64,000 nt of DNA, from NCBI GenBank assembly GCA_914767715.1, contig OU612068.1:17856001-17920000 (forward strand). The letters run 5' to 3'. Within the stretch, counting starts at the first letter, position 1; each line of letters starts with the position of its first letter. Below the pieces are notes generated by a model, which had not been told where the DNA came from, searched no databases, and saw nothing but the letters and a program-made list of their open reading frames with translations. Shown here piece by piece: positions 35,801 through 47,800 of this stretch. This stretch comes from Membranipora membranacea. Taxonomy: Eukaryota > Bryozoa > Gymnolaemata > Cheilostomatida > Membraniporidae. A program made the translations under genes and the position numbers.

Positions 35801-38800
35801 TCACAATGACCTTCGGGAAGAGTGCAACTCTAGCCATAGGTTTTATCAAAGGTTGTAAATACTTGTTTACATATGATCATGTACTCAAATGTTTCACTCT
35901 AGCCCTCCCAAGTGCTGGGTTATTTGCTTACCAAGATTACAGATATTTTCTCAATTAGGCACAATCGCGCAATTTTTACGGTGCACCTTAAGCGTAGAGG
36001 ACCTGGATGACAAGAGCAAAACTTTATCCATCTGAGTGTTTTAGGCTTAAATTGCATTGTGGGATAGTCTTTGTTTTCAGCATGTTGTCCAAGTAACATT
36101 ACAATGATATTAATTTGGTATACTTTGATATTTTAGACCACCCGGACACCACTCTCTGAAGGATGAAGCTAGCGGCATGTGTTTTTATAACAATGCAGCA
36201 ATAGCAGCTAACCACTGCCTCACCACGCATCAGCTTAAGAAGGTGTTGATAGTCGATTGGGACGTACACCATGGCCAGGGTGTTCAGAGAATGTTTTATG
36301 ATGACCCAAGGTAATTGACCTGTATTATTTTATTTTATGCACTGGCATTTTAGGTGGATGGGTTTGAAATCCAAGCAAACTAAAAACCCTCTGATGTGTT
36401 ACGGCCTTGAGAAATTGTGAATATTGTGCTGTGGAAATTGCAGGCCAAGGAGCTATTGAGCTTATGATTCAATAGTGACTTGATGGCCTTGTTTCGTTTT
36501 ACTGATAGACAAGAGCTACTCAATATTGGTTGTTCTCCATTTTAAAATGTGTCTCAAACCTTCTTGAAAGCATCAATTTTCTAAATGTTACCTGATTTTC
36601 TGTTTTCTTGCATTGTAGTGTTATGTATATATCCATACATCGGTATGAGCACGGCTGGTTTTGGCCTAATCTGAAAGAGTCAAACTTTGATCATATCGGT
36701 GAAGGAGATGGTGTCGGATATAACATCAATATTCCACTGAATAAGGTAAAGACTGATATTGACAAATATTTTAACCAAAGGAATTTCTATGATGCTCACT
36801 TCCCTAAAATGCAGATGCCTCAATATATTATAACAGTACTTTGGCTGCTGTTACTATTTGGTTCACATGCCATCCTTTATGTGACACAAAAGGTCTCAAA
36901 CACACCAAGGAGTTAGAGGTACTCCTTGAACACACTGAATAAGTTTTGTGTTATTGCATTCAAGGGCGACTCTTTTGGTTTTTTAGCTGTTTTTTTCAGG
37001 TCTCCGGTCACGTACCCGGGCAGCATAACTACCATGCCAAGCGTCATGGCTCATCTAAAGTCTGCAAGCCACAAAATAGTCAATCATTTCTTTGCATTCA
37101 CTCTAATCAGAATTACTTATTTTACAGACAGGAATGGGAGACAGTGACTACCTAGCGATCTTTCATCAGATAATCATGCCTTTAGCAATAAGCTTTAACC
37201 CTGAAGCTGTCATCGTATGCGCAGGCTTTGATTGTGCTCTTGGTGATCCGGAGGTAAGAATTCCAATGACCATTCGCGTGTCTTGATATTTTTCATTATT
37301 GCATTCAGATGACACGCTGCAATAGTGAATGATCGAACTCAATATATCTGTAATGTAAAATATCAATGTTCCCTGATTTTGCCATTCTTCCAAGAAGGCA
37401 TCAAAAACCGGTTGAGCCTATTAAAAAAACTCACTTTTCTACGTTACCGTGTGTCAAAATTTGCTATCCATCACTAGGGAGAAATGAAGGTGACCCCACC
37501 CGCATTTAGTCATCTGGTTCACATGCTCAGATCTCTAGCTAATGGCAGGCTCGCTGTCTTACTAGAAGGTGGATATCACATGGAGGCGCTGACTGAATCA
37601 GTGGCGTATACAGTCAGGGGATTACTTGATGATCCTTTACCTCAGCTTGATGTGACAGCTAAACCTGAACCCGAGTAAGATCAAATTATATCTCTTTGTC
37701 CACGAAAAGCAAACCTGAGTATGCCTTAGAAAACCTTGAAACTCTAGTGTTCAAGTGTAAACTCAGAGTTATCAATCCACAATCCGCTATTACAATTATT
37801 ATTACTGATTCCTTATTGTTTGCTGAAAAACGTATAATCCTACCAGGTAGTAATTGTTTTGTGAAATAAGTTGAGAAAACAATTTTCTCATTTTATAGAA
37901 GACATCACAGTACACCACCAACATCTTGGGTTCCTTCATTCATGAACAAAAAGTGGCCATTACCAAACGATAAATTTCAATCGCTATCACCTATATTTCA
38001 TGAAAATATATGGAAATATGTTTTTAGAGAAATAAAACTTGATGACCAATGATAAGACTCTGTGTTTTGTCTATGCAGATTGGTGAACGTTATGCTCAAC
38101 TGTATTAATCAGCTGCGTCCACATTGGAACTGCTTTAAATACCAGCCTTTAGATGAGGAAGACAAAGCAGTCAAGTTGGAATCAGCTGATCCAAGGTAAG
38201 TCTGTAAATTCATCCTGTTTGTTTCGTCAGCAAAGACTACTGATAAATATATTAATTTACTGTCTACTTATCGCCAAAGGTGCAGAAAAACATGTTTGTA
38301 TCAGCAACTTAAGCCAAAACAACCACCAAATTGTATTCATCTTCATATAATGATGGGTTTTTTGAAAATTCAACACATCGCTGTAATGATTATTATCTCC
38401 TGTCTCAGTAGTCTAATGTGTTTTCTTTTTACCAGAGGAGAAGCTCCGTTTGTTCTCGCTGCTCCTGCACACTATGACCTGTTCAAGGAGACACCACAGT
38501 CTGAGGAAGATCGAGAGAAATACACAAAACAGATAAAGAAGATTGTAGCTTCACACACACTCAGGACCACCGAACACAGGTACACTGAGAAAACGGTAGT
38601 TCATGCCTGACCAGCGTAAGCAGAGTGAAATGTGATGAGTGAGCAACTCTTGAACAACTTTTTTTGGTACTACTATGGTTTTTTGTTGAAAAAGAAGATA
38701 ACAGAAATGTTAGACCCTACCTGCATAAAAATGCTTACCGGCATAAACACACTTACCTGCATAAACACTCTTACATGCATAAAGATACTTACCTGCATAA

Positions 38801-41800
38801 ACATACCTATCTGCTAACCATACATAGCTCTGTAAATAGGAACTTTTTGATGACAACATGGTCATCTAACCTTCAAAGTCTGATGTGATCCATCAATGTT
38901 GTTGCCATGTTGACCCACATAAAATCTCATGCTATGATCAGCAGTCATAAATGAAATTGATTTTCGCTTTGATGACCATGTGGGCCCAACCTCTGATTAT
39001 TTTTCTTTTTCAGGTCTAGTTATGTTTATGATGATTACATGAAGAAACATCGGAACATTCTAGATCCCACCCATCCTGAGAGACCAGAGCGGATCTCTAG
39101 AATATATGAGATGCTTGGTGATTATGGGCTATTAGCGAGGTGTGCCAAACTACCCAGCAGGAAAGCCACACATAAAGAACTCGCTCTTGTTCACAGGTAA
39201 AATATCTGTGAAACATGGCTTACATTAGATTTTCTTGAAAAACCAAAAGCCAACTTAGCTTGTCAAGACATGCTAGACAGACATAAAACATTGTTGATAA
39301 TCATTTTATGCAATTCCTAAGAGTTGTCAGTCAAGCATCAAAGAGGAAAAAACTTTGGAAATCATAAGTATAGCTGATTTCTACTTTATTCTGCTATCAC
39401 TAAAATTTATTATATTTCATGCCTATTTCTTGTTGGTTGGACATGTGAGATAAAGAGTAAATATTATCAAAGTGATTGATGAGGAAACATGTTTTGGTAT
39501 CAGGTCTCAGTCCAACTTAGCACACAGCTCTAGGTTCATAAACAGCCTGTGGCCAAGTTTCAACTGATTTTCACTGAATGTTGAGATAAAAAAGGCTATT
39601 AAAAAGGTGCTGTTTTCAATATAAAGCTAAAAACCTATCAGACTAGATCTGTATTCTAAATAAGACTAAGAATTCTGGAATGAGACCAAAACCTGATTCT
39701 TTCACAATCACCTTAACTCATTCATTGCCTCATTCTATTATATAGTAAGAAGCACATAGAGTTTGTGAAGAGTATAGAGAGCACTAAAGCCAGAGAATAT
39801 CCAGAGATAGAGAGCAAACTTAACTCTATATATCTGTGTACTGATACTTACTCGGCAGCGTTAATGGCTGCCGGTAGTCTACTTAACGTAGTCGATAGTG
39901 TCATGACTGACAAGGTGGGTGCATAAATTACATATGAGCAAACACTTTCTACTGTCACTAGTATGAAAGTTTTATGTCTTTCTGTTTCTATGCATTTGCG
40001 AAAAGCAAGAGAGAAATGAATTGCATACTATGTTATACTTGTGAAACGGATGTCGATTTTCTGCCTACGGCTTGTGACAAATTTTATTGACACAATTGAC
40101 ATCGAGGCTACATTATTCACATGTGTATCCCTGATTGCTGGAGTCAGTTTAGTATGTGCACCTAACATGTGCTCGTCCCCAATTGATAAAATTGACACCA
40201 AATTCTTTATGAAGGTACTCAATCTTAGTGAATTAATTCACTCTCTATCCATTCACGATTCACGATTCATTCACTCTATCCATTCCGATTCACATGCTAT
40301 AGTATATCAAGTGATTAGTTTAAGTGCTCAAACGCTGGTAGAGGCATTTCATTATCAACCACTTTCTCCCCTCCGGAGGGGAGAAAGTGGTTGATAATGA
40401 AATGCCTCTACCAGCATCTTGCACCGTTTGAGCACTTAAACTATCAAGTGATCAGTGTGCTATACTAATTTATTTCTGTTTCAGAGTCGGAATGGGTTCG
40501 CTATAATTAGACCCCCAGGTCACCACGCTGAGGAGGATGTAGCCTGTGGATTCTGTTTCTTTAACAATGTGCCTGTTGCTGCTAAATATGCTCAAGAGAA
40601 GCATGGCGCCAAAAAGTAAGAATTGTTTTATTTTACTTGACCCTAGTCCTAAGCTAGCCCAAAGCTACCTCTACATAGCCTGAAAAAACTGAAGAAACAA
40701 TTTTATTATGTGACTTTAGGATTCTGTCCTTGTTTGCGTAGTGACTACAACCGTTTACTCAAATGAAGTGTATGCTTTGCCTTTCATGACCCAATAAAGG
40801 TTACCGTACGCTAGATCAAGTTTGCTCCATTTTTCCCCCGTTGGAATTGCCCCCCCCCCCTCTACTGACACGCGTGTCAGTAGAGGGGGGCAAATCCAAT
40901 GGGGGAAAATGGATCAAACTTGATCTAATCGTACGCTAGTTAACCCTGAGCTAATTTCAATTAACCCAAAGACATTATCTCTAATTTTTTGTAAGGAATT
41001 AACAAATACTTTTCAGAGCAAGTCAAGATTCCTAAATCATTTATAATTAGCAGATAGAGGATAATGCTAGTGAATGATGAAAACATGTGCGGTTCTGCAT
41101 GGAAAATGAACATCATGAAGACATCACAATGCATTAGTAAAGAAAATTTATTCAAAATATTGTTTTGTAGAATAGCGATAATAGACTGGGATGTCCACCA
41201 CGGTAACGGTACCCAGCATATGTTTGAGAAGGATAATACTATACTATACATATCCACACATCGATATGACCACGGTACCTTCTACCCAGGGTCTACAGAT
41301 GCTGACTATGATAAAGTGGGCAAAGGGCGAGGAGTCGGCTATAATGTCAATATCCCCTTCAACAAAACTGTAAGTCAAGTAGTGAGCTGACCTGAGCTGT
41401 TGAAGTTTGCAATGGATTGATGAAACAAATGAATATTGAAATGTTCTTCTTATTGAGGTTTCTATTTAAGTATATTATAAACAAATAAGCAGGTACTTGT
41501 TGTCCTCATAAACCAATATAATGCACAGAAATATTGTGAAGAGATAGCCTTCACCCTGTTGAGATCAGCTGTGTGAAGCATTTCAAAGCTTTATTTTCAA
41601 GGTTTTTGTTGTTCGTCTGCCCACAAAACTCAGAATACTCTTAATTTCATAAAAAGGACTTCTGTGATGTCATTTACAAGTTTCATCCAATTTACAATGT
41701 TGGTGTTGCCCCCTTCTACTGACGCCGGCGTATTGGATTAAGCTTGATCTGGTCACATAATGTGTCAATGAGTCATCTCACATTGTCTGAATGTTCTAAC

Positions 41801-44800
41801 AGTATGATAGAGAAGAGGGAACGTACAGTCGAGCTGCCGGAGATCCAGAGTACATCGCTGCCTTCCAGCAGATCATTATGCCTATCTGTTATGAGGTGAG
41901 ATACCTTGTCATTTCTTCTGATGTTCCTACCGCCTGTTCCCGTTATTGTGCATATATACTTTGCATTAACTAAGTAATCCTCATCATCAGCCGTCTGTCG
42001 GTGCTACGATGACTGTCTGTATTTAGTCGGTTCAAGCATCTTCAACTGCCTTCAATCTTTGCCAACACTCTCCACTTCTTCCTGTTTCTGTTCATACATG
42101 ATTAATACTTGTTCTACTCCCATCGTTGTAGTTCAACCCAGATTTGATATTTATCTCTGCTGGATTTGATGCTGCCAAAGGTGACCAACTGGTACGTATT
42201 TATTACTTTAATCATGTTGTCTTAGGTTTTTCTATTGGAGCGCTCTCTTGCTCAAGAATCTGAGGAGCCTTAAACAAAAATAGTACATTTGGTTCATCTT
42301 GAGTCATATTGGAGTCATTTCAAAAGCGTTATTATATCCGAAGCCAAGATACGTACTGATCTTGTTTTACGATAATTATGTCTAGACAATAAGAGCCAAC
42401 TCATTAGCTTCATCTAACTATGGCATACTTTTATTTTACATGCCGTTGTTTCTACAGGGAGGGTTCAGGATAACCCCAGCTGGATATGCACACATGACAC
42501 ACATGCTGTGCTCTCTCGGTAAAGGAAAACTTATCATGGCTTTAGAGGTAAGTCGTATTTGTATTTTGTATGTCTGCAGGTTTCAGCTCTCTCAGTATAA
42601 TTTAATTGCTTGCCTCGAAAATCTGATGTACAGCGTCAGTGAACTGAGATGTAGATATTTAGATCGTTCTACACTCACAACATTATGATAAGTCAACTCA
42701 TAATGTCCTTAAAATTGCATTGTTAGGTCATGCCCATAAATATAAGTATTTATATGTTTCTGTTCATGCCACGCACCAACTATATCCGCCTGACTCATTA
42801 ACGTATAAATACTCAAAATCTTTTTGTATGTCAGACTAGATAATAAGGTTTTTTATTGTCAATGTATGCATTATTTGTCCCATGGCCCAAATTGCTGGCT
42901 AGTAACGCTGGAACGGGTTCACAAAACCTGAACCGGGTCGGGTTTCCATGTTTTGACTATCTTTCAGGACCGGGTCGGGTTCGAGTACGCTTGAAACAGA
43001 GCTACTGAACCTATTTATTGCTGAGCCGTTGTAAAATATTGAATTCATTCATACAAAGAATACACAAAGTACCGCAGTCATAACATTCAAACTTATTACA
43101 TGATAACCCCCATTCCCTGAGATACAAAAACAGTTATCGGCAAAGTTGCTGTTCTAGGCTCCCGTATTGGATCTCGAGATCATTTTACATCGAAATGGAT
43201 ATTGCCATAGGATTTGGCATACTGCTATATTGAATATTAGTCAAATTCTAATAGGCATCTTATATAACACTTTGGAGTTGCCCCATCACACATAAATGAA
43301 AGCAACTCCCATTTTTACATGTAGTTGGAATAAAAAGTTTTTTATAACCATAAAGTCTTGATTTCTCCTGTAGGTATATAAATTCAGTGGCGTAGTGGTT
43401 AAGGTCCTGGACTGCTGATCACAACATCGCTGGATTGAACCTGGGTCCAGGCAATGTTTTTACCAGCTAGTAGAAATACATAACTAGTAATTGGTACTGC
43501 AAATGAAATGACTGACTAGGCCTAAGTAAGCTCAAACCTGGCAAGCTTAAACCCGACTCGACCCGGTACTGACCCGAGGCGGTTGAACCCGCGGGTCAGT
43601 ACCGGGTTCAAAACCCGTTCCAGCCTTAGTGCTGACCTACTGGCTAGTGTTGACCTAGAACATTATGATTTTTTTCATATATCCCCACATTTATTATTGT
43701 TTTAGGGTGGATACAACTTGAACTCAATCTCAGAGTCATTTTCTTCCTGTGTGGATGTGATGCTTGGTGGTGTTCCTCCAAGGATAGAGGACCTAACTCC
43801 AGACCCATCAGCAGTGACCTCTATCAAAAATGTCATCAAAACACACAAAAATTACTGGAAGTCATTGTGCTGTGATGGTATGTTATAATTATACCTCTCC
43901 TGTAAATAAGGTTAAATTTTGATTAGGTGGACACTGCAAATTAATGAGGTTCTGGGATACATTTAATTCTGTAGACGCATACAACTCAAAGTTCGATTTT
44001 GTAGCGTACAATTATCAAATACCTTCTATAAGGAAATTGAATTCACTTTGTTTTGTATTTTAACTGCACGCCTGCCAAACTAAAAAATGTCGAATTGGGC
44101 CACCAATCGCAATTCAAAGTTATGCAAAGCATACTCTTGGGCAAAGTTCTGAATGCAAGAAGCGATTTTGTATTGGTGCTCAGTTACTAATGAACACTTT
44201 AAATCTGGAATGAGGAAAATGCTGCAAGACATTATGAGCATTACCACCACCCATTCTGTTCTGTAATTGGATGATCTTACGAAAATCAATATGTAACTTC
44301 ACCTTATTAACCTCATGACTTACTTACTAACTGGCAGTCTTTTTTTCCCAGCTGTGTTACCTTACAATGACAAAGACAGGGTAGAGATGAAAGCTAAGGG
44401 CGACAAGAAAGAAGCACAGTAAGCAATAATCTTAATGGTCTTATGACTACGTACAATTCATCTAAAAGTGACATGTCTGCTTCATGATGTTGTAGAAATG
44501 CAGGCTCACATAATAATTAGCTTGTAGTGTAGGATTGTTGTCTCTGCTGGCCTCGGGACAAGAGTTTGAGAGGCCCAACTAGCATGATCTGTTGAGTTTT
44601 GTAATATGGATGGTTCATGGAAGCATTATGCTTATAAGCATCACATATGCATTGTGCTTCAACACTGCTATCGCTTTACAGCTCTAGTTCTTATGTCTGT
44701 CGCCCAAACCTAACCCTGAATAATTGAGGTTCTCAGGATGTGGAAATTACCAATTAAGTGATGAATAATATTGAACCAAAAAAACAGTCTAAAATCAGAC

Positions 44801-47800
44801 TATCCAAAATTTGAAGGCTTAAGCTCCCATCCCACTGCATCAATCTTGCAAACTGTCGATAAAAAACTTTTTTAATTGATGGGGTCAATGTAGTACCTTA
44901 CTATACTATCTCATATTCGAAACATGACAAATCAGTTCCCTAGAAGAACAGTTGGTTATAAAAATAAGCAGGAGTTACTCCAATAAGTGCTATTTTACCT
45001 CGATGGGCGGTTATATGCTCGTATTGTATTACTATAGCCAGCCGGTGGCGGACCTATGGGCCAGGTTTGGTGTCCAGGGTGTCACAGAGGGAAATGTGAA
45101 CTTTGTTGACCCGATGGGAAACTTTACATCATTGATGAGGCGAGTTTCACTGCAAGTGTGCTGCTAATGTAGTGTCTTATATGCATGTGTGCTTGTGTGC
45201 TTGCTGCTTCTGTACCGTATAGCGGTTCTACGTTGTTCAGAATCTCTATATTGTCTTGAAAATAATCATTTAACCCCTCCTTTTTGTAACATAAAAGCTA
45301 ACATAGATATAACAGTTCAATTAAAACAGCCCAATCAGTTGACTCTCTTTGTTTGCGCTATAACCCATATTTCTTTTTTTGCTGTATACACACTGGTGAA
45401 TCATCATGCTTGTGCCAAGGACTGTCCTTGCAAGATTAAAACGGATGAGTCAGAAACGGCTATGCACATCCCTCGAATTTTTGTCCTAAGTGATGGAATA
45501 AGTGACTGCCTTAAGACCGACCTTTGAGGCCAAGCCCTTAGATAGTCTTTGTTTGAATCCTATCACAGAACACCTGAGAAAGTGTATTTGCAGCAACAAA
45601 GCAAGCTGTTCTCTGGACAAGTGCAGTCATCAACAGAAAGTTTGATATGTTGACCATTTTGCGTTTTATAATCTAATTCGGTGCAGTATACACTAGACAA
45701 GTATATATTATAAGCTAGAGTTTAGTTTAGCTAGATGTTAGAAAGCACCAAATTTTCACCAAAATATTGTGATTCCTGCTTGGCTTGAGTCTTTAAAACC
45801 TGTGTATTATGGTTTGTTGACCACCTTGCAAGTTGAATATTTAGGTGAATATAACAATATGATATTTGTTTACTTTTCAGCCAACTTGATGATGTCACCA
45901 AGCTGTTAGCTAAGGCTAACCTGAGTGGTCTTAATACAAGTGGTACTAAACCAAAGTCAACCGCTAACACACCGAAGAAGCCAGCATCTACCCGTTCCAC
46001 TCCAAAAAAGCCATCACAGTCAGTACCAGCCAAACCATCTCAGTCATTACCAGCCACACCATCGAGTGTGGCAGCAAAGAAACCTGCTAATGAGCCGAGT
46101 GCTGCCGGAGCAGTCGCTGCCAGTGAAGAGACAAACTCTATAGAAGAGGCTGCCATAGGCGGGGCTGCTGCAGCAGCAGCCATGGCGGCTGAGTATGACG
46201 AAACGGTAAATATGCCTAAAGCAGATAATGTCATGTAATCCACAGAGTTTAAGATTAATGTATGTTTATATAAACTATATACAGTGCCTCATAACACATT
46301 TGAAAAAAGGTTTTTTGAAAAAATAGAAGAAATGGTTGAATCAGAGTCCTGTCTTCAACAACATATGTGTAGTAAAACCAGTTTTGAGTGTGCTAATTAT
46401 ACTAATCACACTTCATTTGCCTGACATGTGCAATGGAAGCTTCAAATCAATTGACCTGAAGGGAAAGGAACGCCAAATCAGAACTCAGGATTATATACAA
46501 TCGACCCTACTTATGTTATGAACATTGCTACAAGGACCCGATCTTCTGCAATTGCTAAGCCGAAGGGAGTGAAATGAAACTGCGAAAAATGAGTAAAAAA
46601 GCAATAGCTTTCTTCACCCATTGACCTCTCACCTTTTTGTGATTTAGTGATTTTTAAATATGTGATCATCATGGTCATTAGAGTTGTCTACACTTCTCAC
46701 ATAAAAACTGAAGATAGAATACATTGTTATCAGGTAGCACAAAAGCAGAACATCTGAATCTGAAAAAAGAGTAGTTTTTACTAACAGAGGCTACGTCTGT
46801 GTAGAGGTAGTAGTAGTATTCTATTTTATTAAAATTGTAGTAGTGGTGGTGTTCTATTTTATTTGAATTGTGGTAGTAGTAGTATTCTATTTTGTTTAAA
46901 TTAAAACACAGAAAAAAAGTACCTCTATATGCAGGCAAATTGTTGAGTTAACATGGTGAATCCAATGTAAAGACAAGATAAAGTTTTGAAAATCTGTTGG
47001 GAAGAAAACAAAATTCTATTGGTTATAGGCTATGGATGAATACAAAGAACATCTCTTTCAAAAATTGAAATAATATAGTGATTGCGTCTGCAGTATTTAC
47101 AAGATAAAATGAACATGTTATTAAAACTTTTATTTGCAGGCAAATTGTTTAATTAACATGAATAACTTGGTGAATGCAGTGTAAACAGATAAAATTTTGA
47201 AAAACAAGTCGGCAAGAAAATATAATTTTCTTTTGCTTATTTATAGACTATGAATTAATAGCAAGAACAATTCCTGGTTGGTAAAAATATAATGTTAGCA
47301 TGTGCAGTATTTACATTATTTACAAGTGTTCATGGACATAAAGTGTATGATAGTTTAATAGTTTATGATAATGCAAAGGTATAGCCTATAATAATGTACC
47401 GGGCCTGGTAAGTTTAAGGTGATCACAGCGGAGAGAGAAGGAGAGAAAAGCGGAGACTGTTCTTCGAGATACCTCATTTGGCTTTTGGAAGGTAGAATAG
47501 GATAGACAAGGGCCAGAGTTAACATGAGTCTATCGATCTTGAGATTCTCATCTATTTGCTGGTAGGTGTAGATGTAGGTGTTTAGATTAAAATATGGAAA
47601 AATAAGTACCTCTAATTGCAGGCAAATTGTTGAGTTATTATGTATAACTTGGTGAATCAAATAAAAGGTTAATAATTTTGAAAACTTGTTGGCAAGAAAA
47701 CAAAATTCTTTTGGTTATAGGCTATGGATGAATTCTAGGCTGAGTCTGTGTTACAGCATCCATGAAATTAACATTGGGAATATCAAAGCTGTTTCTCCAG

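Larger units (their letters stand above)
41896..43705 (+). other. HDAC6 CD2 introns
   Basis: Two small exons (42132-42191, 42458-42547) sit in otherwise non-coding DNA. The last intron (42548-43705) carries a candidate inverted-repeat element with GGGTC-rich ends and a tRNA-like piece inside, listed separately. Confidence 0.5.
39014..43877 (+). other. HDAC6 catalytic domain 2 exons
   Basis: This is the main tubulin deacetylase domain in known HDAC6 enzymes. It starts at [20 protein letters not shown]. The His pair is in [18 protein letters not shown]. Zn ligands are in [17 protein letters not shown] and [15 protein letters not shown]. The catalytic Tyr is in [14 protein letters not shown]. 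Leu follows GDQ, matching the CD2-type residue. The domain closes with [10 protein letters not shown], close to vertebrate CD2. Confidence 0.95.

Noticed and set aside
36926-37127. Open frames before the HDAC6 exon at 37128
   Set aside because: They correspond to no part of the deacetylase fold, and exons 36619-36745 and 37128-37253 join directly in phase.
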